Notes: generated from the sequence alone by a model not told the origin. A DNA stretch of 64,000 bases from Haematobia irritans (GCF_050003625.1 NC_134397.1:71336669-71400668); one strand, 5' to 3'. Shown: positions 46,021-56,279, counted from the stretch's first letter. Numbers and translations: made by a program.

Positions 46021-47139
46021 TTATTCAACATAGTTCCCTTCAAGAGCGATACAACGATCATAACGACCTTCCGATTTTTTGATACCATTTTGGTAGTACT
46101 CCTTCGGTTTTGCCTCAAAACAGGCCTCAGTTTCGGCGATCACCTCTTCATTGCAGCCAAATTTTTTCCCCGCGAGCATCTTTTTGAGGTCTGAGAACAA
46201 GAAAAAGCTGGGGGCCAGATCTGGAGAATACGGTGGGTGGGGAAGCAATTCGAAGCCCAATTCATGAATTTTTGCCATCGTTCTCAATGACTTGTGGCAC
46301 GGTGCGTTGTCTTGGTGGAACAACACTTTTTATACCCTGCGCCACACTGTGGAACAGGGTATTATAAGTTAGTGCATATGTTTTCTTCTTCATATGGGGC
46401 CGTTTTTCCGCGATTTCGAGCTTCAAACGCTCCAATAACGCCATATAATAGTCACTGTTGATGATTTTTCCCTTCTCAAGATAATCGATGAAAATTATTC
46501 CATGCGCATCCCAAAAAACAGAGGCCATTACTTTGCCAGCGGGCTTTTGAGTCTTTCCACGCTTCGGAGACGGTTCACCGGTCGCTGTCCACTCAGCCGA
46601 CTGTCGATTGGACTCAGGAGTGTAGTGATGGAGTCATGTTTCATCCATTGTAACATATCGACGGAAAAACTCTGGTGTATTACGAGTTAACAGCTGCAAA
46701 CATCGCTCAGAATCATCAACACGTTGTTGTTTTTGGTCAAATGTGAGCTCGCGCGCACCTATTTTGCACAGTGCTTCAGCATATCAAAATATTGATGAAT
46801 GATATGACCACCACGTTCCTTTGATATCTTTAAGACCTCTGCTATCTCGATCAACTTCATTTTACGGTCATTCAAAATCGTTTTGTAGATTTTTTTGATG
46901 TTTTCGTCGGTAACCACCTCTTTCGGGCGTCCACTAAGTTCACCGTCCTCCGTGCTCATTTCACCACGCTTGAATTTTGCATACCAATCAATTATTGTTG
47001 ATTTCCCTGGGGCAGAGTCCGGAAACTCATTATCAAGCCAAGTTTTTGCTTCCACCGTATTTTTTCTATTCAGAAAACAGTATTTTATACATCTTTTGTG
47101 ACGCTCTATCTCACAAACTAATTGACTTACAGACGTCAA
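46021..47139 (-). pseudogene. Mariner (irritans subfamily, DD34D) transposase
   Basis: Similar by eye to the Himar1 group. From the N-terminus: KNTVEAKTWLDNEFPDSAPG and GRPKEVVTDENIKKIYKTI (paired helix-turn-helix), then a frameshift after FDMLKHCAK (~46760). The first catalytic Asp is in MDET but the following Trp codon is TGA (~46640). VFWDAHGIIFIDYLEKGK and LLERLKLEIAEKRPHMKK lead to the 53-bp insertion at 46331-46383. HQDNAPCHKS holds the second Asp. In SPDLAPSFFLF the third catalytic Asp codon is deleted in frame (~46206). EALEGNYVE-like C-terminus is complete. It cannot encode active transposase. Confidence 0.9.
46331..46383 (+). mobile_element. 53-bp HINE-A 5'-end stub
   Basis: tataccctgcgccacact through gttagtgcatatgtt equals the first ~53 bases of HINE-A at 33831-33883. 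It interrupts the mariner ORF between PHMKK and KVLFHQDN in a run of T (plus strand), with clean joints and nothing else from the element. Confidence 0.9.
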
Positions 47140-47180
47140 ATTTTGACACGAATCATTTGAAGGTTGGTACTATATAATGA

Positions 47181-47985
47181 AGGAATTCGATTCGTAGATA
47201 ATCGTAAGTACTTCGATTCTTCGGTTGCTTGATGACCGGGATTTAATGAGAGAATTGGTTCGTTGATGAGTGCGTTGGTTTTTTGATGGTCTGTGGTTGT
47301 TGAGTAATTGGCTTGTTGATGAACGGTGATATATAAGGGCGTCGGCTCGCAGAGCTTCGGTAATTGATGAGTAATTCGGTTCGTTGATAATTCGTTAGTG
47401 TTGCTGCAGTTAATTGTTGGCGTGTGGCAGTGGCGTAACAGTCGAGATCAGTTTCTGGTCGGTAATCGGTCATGGTCGGCGTTTAGAATTACTGACGACT
47501 ATCATGCAAACTACTACAACGGCTACTAGATAATCTACGAGTGAACATTAGGCCGAAAAATATCTGTTATGGAACAGTAGGCCCGAAGGTGTCTGTGGCG
47601 GAACAGCAGGCCCGAAGGTCTCTGTGATCGAACAGTGGGCCCTAAGGTCTCTTTGGGGGAACAGTAGGCCCGAAGATCTCTGTGCAATATTTGTTTCGCG
47701 TCTGGGAATAAATTCCTCAGACGACGCAATGAAAATATCAGCGAACTTCGAGCGGAACGATGTGCAATGTGCCACTCGTAGCACGATACGGACCTATTCC
47801 AGTCTCTCTTTGGTCGCCAAAATGTCCACCATATAAGTAATGCATACTATGAAGTGACTGGGAATTGTCACTGATTGCCATTAATTTTTGTCCCCAGAAA
47901 TCATTCCTATGTAGCAATCCACAGCCACTAAGCTGTTGATCATATTACCTAGTGGTGGGTTGTGTGTGCGTATGTGACTGCTGGG
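47181..47985. other. Unidentified region with GATGA-rich and tandem repeats
   Basis: Repeated ttgatgagt/ttggttcgttga phrases occupy 47220-47420. Five 29-bp units follow (47543-47687). G+C is higher than in the surroundings. It could be the untranslated part of an LTR or other element; I cannot name it. Confidence 0.4.
47543..47687. repeat. 29-bp GC-richer tandem repeat, five units
   Basis: Unit gaacagtaggcccgaagg plus tctctgtg...; starts at 47543, 47572, 47601, 47630 and 47659, an exact 29-bp spacing. Unrelated in sequence to the AT minisatellite. Confidence 0.85.
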
Positions 47986-47989
47986 TGAC

Positions 47990-48330
47990 ATAGGTAGCGT
48001 TCATAAGGCAAAATGGACTAAGCCACTTTTGTACGTCTCTCATGCCCATTGCCTATATTGGCTTTGCATTCTCTAACTCCACTTCCCTATGTGTCCTAGC
48101 TCTAATCGCAAGTTCATTTGCCTTTAGATTTCCTCTTATTCTGACATTGCCCAGCCAAATATGATGCGGATCCTGCCTTATATCGTGTATTCGTTGATCC
48201 TGTCTTTGCATTGCAATACGGTTTCATAGCGAAATGTCAGCTATTGATGCGGATCCTGCCTTATATCGTGTATTCGTTGATCCTGTCTTTGCATTGCAAT
48301 ACGGTTTGATAGCGAAATGTCAGCTATTGC
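47990..48330 (-). pseudogene. LINE RNase H-domain fragment
   Basis: On the minus strand: QRIHDIRQDPHHIWLGN, VRIRGNLKANELAIRART, HREVELENAKPI, then stop, AMGMRDVQKWLSPF. This resembles the end of the RNase H domain of I/jockey-type LINEs (WVPGH..IRGNE.AD.LA). The upstream end is a tandem duplication. Confidence 0.6.
48163..48328. repeat. 83-bp tandem duplication
   Basis: Units 48163-48245 and 48246-48328 start gatgcggatcctgcctta and differ by about one base (tttcata/tttgata). 83 is not a multiple of three, so it breaks the LINE frame. Confidence 0.9.
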
Positions 48331-48892
48331 CTTTATTGCCCTCTGGTGACTTGAAAAAATCTGGAAAATTTGTGAAATTCCACCTCTGTTTGGATCATGG
48401 TAGGTGGCAGATGCTTTTCATGTCTCTAAACTTGATCCAATTTTTAATATCGTTCTCCCCCCAAACCGAACCAATTCCTATACCAAATTTCATATGCGGG
48501 TTTTAAAAGTGGTTTTGACCATTTTGACGATTGTTGGTCAAAAATTGTCTGACTACACGCAAAGAAAAAAAACGTTTGGAAAACCTGTACCGAAAACGTT
48601 TTTCTTTTGTTAGAGTTTTTTGAATTGCTTCGAAAATTTTAAACTTTTATCACCAAAAAAATTCGTTTGTTACAAAGTTTTTATTTTTTCAATAAAAAAA
48701 GTTATTTTTGAAACAACAACAGGGTCCATTTCGTTTATATCAAACACTGTTCTTTTCAGACTTTTGGTCTTTAATAAAACACATTTTACAGTTCAAAATT
48801 TAATATAGTACAATGTAATGTTGAACATTTTTTTCGGTATCTTCCGAACATATGTAGAATGTATGTAAAAAAAAAAAACAAAAACAAAAAAA

Positions 48893-48972
48893 ACTTTGGT
48901 CGAAGCAGGGATCGAACCCACGACCCTTGGCATGAGAGTCAGACGTAGCAACCACTGCTCTACGGTGCCAAA
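48893..48972 (-). ncRNA. tRNA-like module in MITE-Z (minus)
   Basis: Minus strand: ggcaccgtagagcagtggtt (box A-like), then gggttcgatccctgc (box B), ending ttcgacc. Acceptor pairing is poor and no proper anticodon stem is seen, so this is a tRNA-derived Pol III promoter-like module, not a functional tRNA. Confidence 0.6.
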
Positions 48973-49084
48973 CTAAATGTTTGTTTCTGTTAAATAAACT
49001 TTGTTTATTCGGTTCGTGGGCGCCGCAAGCTATGCTATATAAATATAACTTATATGGATATTTATCTATTGATGACCATAACAG

Positions 49085-49160
49085 GTACATAGCTCAGTGG
49101 TTAGTGTGTTGGCTTACAAAGTGCATGGTCCGCGGTTCGATTCTCCGTCCAGGCGAAAGG
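49085..49160 (+). ncRNA. tRNA-like module in MITE-Z (plus)
   Basis: tagctcagtggttagtg (box A) and cgcggttcgattctccg (box B) have the spacing of a tRNA. The anticodon arm region (ttggcttacaaagtgc) does not pair well. Its 3' half is homologous to that of MITE-Y. Confidence 0.6.
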
Positions 49161-49220
49161 TAAAAAAATTTTAAAAATTTATAAAATCGTATAATTTCTT
49201 CTACATTGTTTGTATTACAG
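49160..49220 (+). other. Intron-like 61-nt segment in MITE-Z
   Basis: gtaaaaaaatt ... ttgtattacag; boundaries match the MITE-Y intron-like segment although the middle has diverged. Confidence 0.4.
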
Positions 49221-49477
49221 AAAAAGGTGCTAAGAACTAAAAATATTCGTGGAAGTGAGAAAGATGTGAGGGAAAATGCAATTAGCCAGAAAAAAAAATT
49301 TTTTTTGAGTTAGTCTTTATGAAATTGTTTTTACATCCTGGAAAAGAATAAACGTTTATCACAAAAAGTATATACTTTTCTTCCAAATACACTTCCTTAC
49401 AGCGAAAAGCAAATGAGAAACGAACTTTGTTTGTCTAAAATTTCGTTTGGGAGGAAAGAATTATTTTTTTGCGTGTA

Positions 49478-50187
49478 CACTGCTCCTTTATTCATAATCA
49501 AAAAAGACATCCTACTGTCTTCCCAATATATACCAGTATTATCAGATTATCAGATACATAAAATAAATGATGATTTAATTATAACCCAATTTTTCTTGAG
49601 AAAATCAAATAAAAAGTCTATTATTATTGTCAAAGACATAGAGTAAGAGAAAGGCTTTATTGAATTGTCTGTAGTAGATGTCTTTAATTGCCGCTAAAAT
49701 AACTGCAGCGCCATATTTCGCGCTAAGTACGTCATCAAGAATCAGAAAGAATCACAGTTGTCATTCATGTTTGCAAAAGTGCTATGCAAAAAATAATTGC
49801 AAGAGTCAAATGTCACTTGTCAAAGTACCAAGAAAATGAAGGCGGATAAGAAAGTGAAACAAAAAAAAATCAGAAAAAATACGGACAACTTTTCCAAGAA
49901 TAGAAAGATGCATTCCATTCTTCTATTTGTTTGTTTTATTATAGGAATTGGATACGCGTATGCATATGAGATATGAGTGAATGAGTGAATAATTCAATGA
50001 AGGAATATCCTTGGAATTTTATTGTCAATCTTACAAGGATCCATATAGGATAACTTCGAGATAACTATAAAATTTATGAGAAAGTTCAATGGTTCTTTCG
50101 AGTCAAGCGAAGGGATAGAAGATCACCATATGAATGAGGGAAAAAGAAAAATGTCGCATAGGGATGAAGTAATCCTTATGTGTATCC
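49478..50187. other. No recognisable gene
   Basis: A/T-rich; no ORF with a domain and no repeat I can name. Confidence 0.45.
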
Positions 50188-50511
50188 ATACATGATGGCT
50201 GATATGTAATGCAACAGAGTGAAGCGCATTTGTTTTGTTTTAATTTTATATATTTTTAAAATTTGTATAAGAGTTTATTGAAAGAGAATTGCCAAATACC
50301 AATCTACACGAGCCTGGCTATACATGTTTCATCGCTGGCTAATTCCAATTTCCATAGCCTTCAGAGATAATTATTTTGGGTTTTATATGTTAACTTCTAT
50401 GGAAGTTACAAATTACAACTCGTGTTCAAAATAAAAGGTAATGACATACTATTTTAGAAATCGAACTGGGCTACCTTTGGCATGGATTATGGCCTTCAAA
50501 CGACAAATAAA

Positions 50512-50797
50512 TAGAGTGATAAAAAACGGGGGTTTTGAACGTCGGTTTTTCTCGGTTTTAAAAAACCGAAACAATTTCATTTGGAAGTGTTTTCATTGCA
50601 GTTTGTTAAAATACCCCAATATAATTGCCTTAACTTTGCATAAATTTACAATTTTACAATGAAACTATAAAAACCGAAAGGTTGTTGAAAGCCAGTTTTA
50701 CCGGTCCACTGAAAATGGGATTTTCATGAAAACCGACAATCGGTGTAAGAAGATATGCCGGCTAACCGGTTTTTATCCACTGGGTTTCATCACTCTA
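50512..50797. mobile_element. hAT-like MITE, second family, 286 bp
   Basis: Ends TAGAGTGAT and ATCACTCTA, flanked by caaataaa (50504-50511) and caaacaaa (50798-50805). The related relic at ~45460 reads ctacaaacaaagcc without the insert. Contains aaaaccg/cggtttt motifs in both orientations. Confidence 0.85.
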
Positions 50798-50815
50798 CAA
50801 ACAAAGCCATCACAC

Positions 50816-51343
50816 TAGAGGTGTTCGCGTGACACGAAATTATCGTTACACGCGTGAATCACGTGAGTCGTGAATAAAATCTAAAGCAACTCTCATGAAT
50901 GTGCGTGAATGGGACTAAAACAAATATATCGTGCGTGAGTAATAAAATCGGTTCGTGAATGTGCGTGAATAAAATTTCTGCGAAATCACGCTTACGAAAA
51001 AAATCAAGATTTAAATCTCACTCGTATGTTAACTGAAATTGATTTAGCTGTCGATCTATATTTTATTTATGACTTTTGTTACCCTTGCTCATTCCCGATG
51101 GGAAAATGTCGTGAGTGTCGTGAATTTGTCGTGACTCACGTGAATTGTCGTGAATCGTGCGTGAACGTGAGTCTGTAAAAGTACTTCGTGCGTGAGACTG
51201 CGTGATTACTGTTTTTCATTTCGTGAATGTGCGCGACTATGTGTGGGTGCGATACTTATCGTGCGTGAGCGTGCGTCAATAAATATTTGACTTCGTGAAT
51301 GTTCGTGAGTGTGAGTGAAATTTCACTCACGCGTACACCGCTA
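50816..51343. mobile_element. hAT-like MITE, CGTGAGTCACG family, 528 bp
   Basis: Ends TAGAGGTGTTCGCGTGA and (inverted) TAGCGGTGTACGCGTGA, flanked by the exact duplication catcacac (50808-50815, 51344-51351). Interior arrays of gtgcgtga, cgtgaat and cgtgagt. Empty site visible at ~45470 (aagccatcacatg). Confidence 0.88.
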
Positions 51344-51683
51344 CATCACACGCTTCACGAAAGTGACTTTACGATTCATACTTGGTGTAGTGCCTTCTTG
51401 TGATGATCGACACTTTAGTATTTTTTAGTGCCAACCTTACTCTCCAAAATGCCCCAGGCGAAAAAGTCCAACGGATTGAGATCCTGAGATTTTGGTGGCC
51501 ATTGCATGAGGCAGAAATGAAAGAGCATCCTCCATTTTAAGTCATTCTTGCTAGACACGTGTTGAGTCCTGTTGGAATGTCCATGATTTGCGGCCGATAT
51601 TTTGGTCCGACCAGTGTTTCAATACTATCTTTAGGACATTTTCCAGGCAATATTCCCCATTTATTTTGATCCCACGGTAAATA

Positions 51684-52585
51684 AAGGGTGGTTAAAATTT
51701 CAAGGGCCTATGTTGATTTTGAAGAAAACACAAACTATTTAGGAAATTATTGTAATTTTATTTTATTACGATATATTGGTATTACTCAATTATGTATGGA
51801 ACAATATCGGCCAAATGGGCGCCGCGACCTCGGCGGCACACCTTCATCCGATGGTCCAAATTTTCGTTGACGCTGAGGCATAATGGAGGTTCTATGCCGT
51901 TAATGTGCCGAATTATCTCATCCTTTAGCTCTTGAATTGTTGCTGGCTTATCGACGTACACCTTTTCTTTCAAATAACCCCAAAGAAAAAAGTCCAACGG
52001 TGTCAAATCACATGATCTTGGCGGCCAATTGACATCGCCATTACGTGAGATAGCACGGCCATTGAATTTGTTGCGCAAAAGAGCAATTGTTTCGTTGGCT
52101 GTGTGGCACCGTCCTGCTGAAACCACATATCGTCCACATCCATATCTTCCAATTCGGGCCATAAAAAGTTCGTTATAATCTCATGATAGCGAACACCATT
52201 CACAGTAACTGCCTGACCGGCCTCATTTTGGAAAAAATACGGCCCGATGATGCCGCCAGCCCATAAACCGCACCAAACAGTCACTCTTTGTGGGTGCATT
52301 GGTTTTTCGGCAATCACTCTTGGATTCTAATTCGCCCAAATGCGGCAATTCTGTTTATAGACGAATCCACTGAGGTGAAAATGTGGCTCATCACTGAAGA
52401 TGATTTTCTTCGAAAATTGATCATCCATTTCTTGAAACCATTTAACACGTTGTTGGATTGTGTATCTCTCCATGGTTCAAATTGAGTAAGTCTGAAATAG
52501 AGAAATGTCAAATAAAATTCGGAAAAAACTTTGCGTTTAGGTGTGGTTCACATTCAACATCGGCCCTTACAATTTAACCACCCTT
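51684..52585 (-). pseudogene. DD41D-type transposon relic, 902 bp
   Basis: Ends AAGGGTGGTTAAAATTT and its near inverse, TA on both sides (51682-51683, 52586-52587). Transposase pieces on the minus strand: a short N-terminus (MERYTIQQRVKWF), then FSKKIIFSDEPHFHLSGF (first Asp), RVTVWCGLWAGGIIGPYFF, DMWFQQDGAT (second Asp intact), frameshift, CHTANETIALL, PPRSCDLTPLDFFLWGY (third Asp, 41 residues after the second). The helix-turn-helix region is deleted. Related to, but a different family from, 14546-15792. Confidence 0.85.
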
Positions 52586-52930
52586 TAAATACGGGTGGGT
52601 TGCACGTATCTGTCGTTATAGCGGACCATACCATTATCATCGGTGGCGCTTGAGTTATGGTGGTCTATCGGAGGTGTAAATTTTCCGAAAACAAGTGACA
52701 AGTAAACCCGATAATTTAGTTTGTTCACAAAGTGGAAAGACTTATCATTGAAGAAAACCAAATTCGGTATCTGTACACCTTCATGCAAGCGAAATAACTC
52801 CTTAACTATTTACAGTGTAGCTTTTTTAATGCATAGGTAAGATCTTACACTTTTTGGAACTTCAATGGATTTAGTCTAAGTTGATTTATGTGTTGCATCC
52901 GTTTTTTGCTCACGAGCAAGTTTTCTACTA

Positions 52931-54173
52931 AAGGGTGATACGGTCAAAATTTGGTCAAGGGAAAACGTGTGTAAATCGGTGAAATCGTTTATTTAAAAAA
53001 TCAAATTAAATTTATTTTTCAAGTTCAATTAGTATAAAATTCAGGCAAAATATTCAGTTAGGCTTTCGCTTTTCCAAATCCGAATTGCCGGGCCTCAGAA
53101 AGCCAGTTTGCCTTGAACTGCTGCTAGTCCTTAGCAGTTTTTTTGGTCTTCTTTAGGTTCCGCTTGACAATAGCCCAGTATTTCTCAATTGGGCGGAGCT
53201 CTGGCGTGTTGGGAGGGTTCTTGTCCTTGGGAATCACCTGCACGTTGTTGGCGGCGTACCACTCCATGGCCTTTTTATCGTAATGGCAAGATGCCAAATC
53301 CGGCCAAAACAGTACGGAACAACCGTGTTTCTTCAGGAAAGGCAGCAGACGTTTATTCAAACACTCTTTCACGTAAATTTCTTGGTTGACAGTCCCGGAA
53401 GCTATGAAAATGCTGCTTTTCAAGCCACAGGTACAGATGGCTTGTCAAACCAGATATTTCTTTGCGAACTTTGACAGTTTTATGTGCTTGAAAATATCTG
53501 CTACCTTTCCCCTTCCTTTTGCCGTATAAAACTCCTGTCCCGGAAGCTGCTTGTAGTCGGCTTTGACGTAGGTTTCGTCGTCCATTACCACGCAGTCAAA
53601 CTTCGTCAGCATCGTCGTGTACAGCCTCCGGGATCGCGCTTTGGCCGTCGTATTTTGTTTATCATCGCGATTTGGAGTCACTACCTTCTTGTAAGTCGAT
53701 AGTCCGGTTCGTTTTTTGGCTCGATGCACGGTTGTAGACGATACACCCAGCTTATTTGCGGCATCTCGGAGAGAGAGGTTAGGGTTTCGCTTGAAACTAC
53801 CGGCAACTCTCTTTGTCGTCTCAGCGGCTTCCGGTTTTCGATTTCCCCCCGATCCAGACTTCCTGGCTGTCGACAAACGTTCCCCAAACACTTTAATTAC
53901 ATTTGTAACGGTTGATATGACAACTTTTAGCGATTTTGCCAGCTTTGCGTGCGAGTAGCTCGGATTTTCGCAATGCGCGAGCAAAATTTTGATACGCTGC
54001 TCTTCTTGCTTGGACGGCATTTTGACAATTGAAGAGTGAATTCCAAAATCAAAATAGGAGCAACATTCTACACACACACACCTTTAAAATGAGGGGTGTT
54101 CAGGTTTTTTAAATGCAAAATTGAAAGAAATACGTCAAGTTTATATTGACCAAATTTTGACCGTATCACCCTT
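52931..54173 (-). mobile_element. Tc1/mariner DD37E-type element, 1243 bp
   Basis: A 28-bp perfect inverted repeat begins aagggtgatacggtcaaaat at both ends, with TA outside (52929-52930, 54174-54175). It encodes one nearly intact transposase. It lies inside the older relic 50188-55065. Confidence 0.92.
53058..54020 (-). pseudogene. DD37E-type transposase with two in-frame stops
   Basis: Starts MPSKQEEQRIKILLA; an upstream Met in the same frame is less likely. An N-terminal helix-turn-helix pair covers ~1-110 (SHAKLAKSLKVVISTVTNVI, NLSLRDAANKLGVSSTTVHR). Catalytic sites are D in CVVMDDETYVKADY, D in VLFWPDLASCHYD and E in PELRPIEKYWAIVK, with 37 residues between the last two. The frame is continuous over 320 codons except TGA at 53445-53447 (after KKYLV, where Trp is expected) and TAG at 53124-53126 (after KKTAKD). 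The spacing matches the insect ITmD37E group. Inactive as it stands, but with only two point lesions. Confidence 0.88.
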
Positions 54174-54242
54174 TACTGCGCGTGGATTTCAACAAATTTC
54201 GTTTTTTCGTCCACATTTTAAACGCGATGCAACACTGCCATT

Positions 54243-54955
54243 AGCAGTGTTGCCAACATTCTTCTGGTTCTTGTCCCCAAATTGGGGCGCTTCCGTCCCC
54301 AAAAAGAGTGGTACATTGTAATACGTTAAGTCGCCTTTTAAATCGAAATAAAATAAAATGTTATCAATTTAAATTAAAATTCGTCATAAAAACCTCAAAC
54401 AAATTTTTGACATTTTTTTGTGAAAAAATAAGGAAATAGGCTCTGCCGTAAAGAATCAGTAATAATTTAAAAATTGAAAATTATATAAAAATTTTTGTCA
54501 CATCAGGTTGCGAGCTGCAATAAGATCAAGATTTCGAGACACAACACTAGTAGTCAGGTGATCGGTGAATGAAAATGTACTTCTAAATACTAAAATAATA
54601 AAATTGGCCGGTGGATCAATTTGATGATGATGAGAGGGGAACATTCAGGTTCAAGTCCTCACCAAATGATTTCACAGTTATAGAAAAATAAATGAGCGCC
54701 TGGGCTAAAAAAAAATCCTATGTTTAGTTCAATTGCTCCATTTCCAAACTTTTGTATGCCGTGGAATAAACGGCAGCAAAGTTTTCTTTTTTTTGGCGAT
54801 TCGCTTTGCTTCTTTTTCAATAAAGTATAAATGAAAACAATTTCGAAAAAAATCCCCAACATTAATTTAATTTCCCTAACTAAAAAATGTTCTCCCCATC
54901 CACGAAAAAATATCCCCTATTTGAGGAAAAATCCCCAATACTGGTAATATTGGCC
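54243..54955 (+). mobile_element. Element C, most complete copy
   Basis: Starts near gcagtgttgccaacattctt and ends near aatattggcca; the terminal ~13 bases are loosely inverted. Near each end are groups of tcccca/tgggg motifs. It is inserted in the relic 50188-55065 between cactgcc and atcatgataacgagc, which are adjacent in copy 1. No ORF. Confidence 0.7.
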
Positions 54956-55068
54956 AGAATCATGATAACGAGCAATGGTACTAGGAATAAAACATTTATA
55001 CACATTTAAATACTAGAGGGTTCTAACAATAGCTAATTGTGGTTTTCCATCCATATATAAATCTGTCA

Positions 55069-55870
55069 CACCGAAAAAAATTTCTGTAGTTAAGCTAACG
55101 CTAAATTTAACTTATTTTTATTGCAAAAAAAATATTTGCTTGTAGTTAAATTTAGTTATTTTTTTTAAATGTCCCACAGCCTATTGGAATTTTCTTTTAT
55201 ATAGGAAGAATAAATTAACTCGTACGAAAATTGAACTAAATTGTACTCCACATTTTGAGATTTCCACAAAGGTTAACAACCAGGAAAATTCAAGGCCCTG
55301 TTGCACTTTTTAACTGTAGTTTACAAAATTATACCCTTTCATAGAAGAAAAAAAAAATAACGGAAAGTAAAGAAGAAAATCATTGGTGCCAAGTCATGAC
55401 CATTTTCATTTCATTTGTTTTAGTTCATTTTGAACTTATGTGTCTGGTTATTGAACTTTATACCCATGTTTAGTTCATAAAATGTTTGATCTATTTCGTA
55501 CGAAAATTTGAGTAAATTGTTCTCAATTTTTTCCACAATACGTTGTTACAATAACGATAAGATTCTGAAATTTTTGAATTTTTAACCATTCACAAAATTC
55601 TTCGTCATTCGGAATTGTACAAATTAAAAAATTCTTCCTCATTAGGAATTATAAAATTTTTTGCAAATTTTCTCCAGCTTTAGTTAGCATTGAACTTTTT
55701 TGTACTGTCATTGAAATGAATACCCACGTTAATTTTATTAAATTCTTGAGACATACTTGAAATAAAGAAAATTTCATTCTTAAAAAAATTGTTTAAATTA
55801 ATTATACCAAAATAACTTTTTGCCATAAATGTAAGTTAGTATTAAAGTCGAGCGATATTTATGTATTTCA
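55069..55870. mobile_element. MITE-like family E copy
   Basis: Begins cacaccgaaaaaaatttct. Its blocks match 5160-5340 (reverse) and 17262-17720 (forward). Many taagtta/taacttaa-like motifs. No ORF. Confidence 0.5.
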
Positions 55871-56271
55871 GTTCAACGTATCGTTATATGTCTTTAAATA
55901 ATATATTCCCAATATAATCGGTTCACCCTCATATATCTACTTGTACCGCACACTCACACTTACACACTCACGCAGAGTGTATAAATAAATACTTGAAAAA
56001 GAAATCTACAGAACGCAAACTCTTGCTTTTTCAACTCTTCCATAGTCAAGTCCCCGATGATATGTGATGGGCACAACGAGAAGATGATGAATCCCCGAAT
56101 AGTTGTTATAGGTACCCACCCCCTCCATCATTCCGTTACATTCAAGCATGTTGTTGTCACTACTATGACGTCCAATGTTTGTGCGACATGCGATTTGTGT
56201 GTGTTTTTTTTGTTTCATTCGCAGACAATTTGTGTAAATGCTCTCACTCACTATTGCTTGGTGTTGTAGTA
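55871..56271. other. No recognisable gene
   Basis: No ORF with a domain; includes a cacactcacacttacacac tract near 55950. Confidence 0.45.
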
Positions 56272-56279
56272 GTTGTTGC

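Larger units (their letters stand above)
45953..47180 (-). mobile_element. irritans-type mariner, truncated at its 5' end
   Basis: The left inverted repeat is ataggttggctgatgagacc with ccggtct (45953-45979). The right side continues through gtcaaattttgacacgaa to aaggttggtactatata and then stops before the second inverted repeat. It carries a transposase gene with several lesions and a 53-bp HINE stub. Confidence 0.85.
48556..49475 (+). mobile_element. MITE-Z: relative of MITE-Y with two tRNA-like modules
   Basis: Ends CACGCAAAGAAAAAA and, inverted, CACGCAAAAAAATAA, with TA on both sides (48554-48555, 49476-49477). Only the core from the tRNA-like 3' half through the intron-like segment to gtggaagtgagaaagatgtg (49110-49268) is clearly shared with MITE-Y. 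No transposase. Confidence 0.75.
50188..55065 (-). pseudogene. Mariner-like relic (copy 2), broken by five insertions
   Basis: Segments 50188-50511, 50798-50815, 51344-51683, 52586-52930, 54174-54242 and 54956-55065, read on the minus strand, are collinear with the relic at 17736-18690. Landmarks are gatggctgatatgtaatgca (terminal), gtccaacggattgagatcct and gattttggtggccat (third-Asp region), VQIPNLVFFNDKSFHF with NKLNYRVYLS (52660-52790), taaatccattgaagttcc, ggcagtgttgcatcgcg and gagcaatggtactag. It has many stops. The gaps are filled by two hAT-like MITEs, a DD41D relic, a DD37E element and element C. Confidence 0.8.

Noticed and set aside
49085..49160. A functional tRNA gene
   Set aside because: Box A and B are good but acceptor and anticodon stems do not pair, and it lies in a TA-flanked MITE. 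Called tRNA-like only.
54225..54255. A short palindrome (aacactgcca/tta/gcagtgtt) as the end of a foldback element
   Set aside because: The left half belongs to the old transposase relic (ggcagtgttgc is present in copy 1 at 18025) and the right half to the start of element C, so the palindrome is an accident of the junction.
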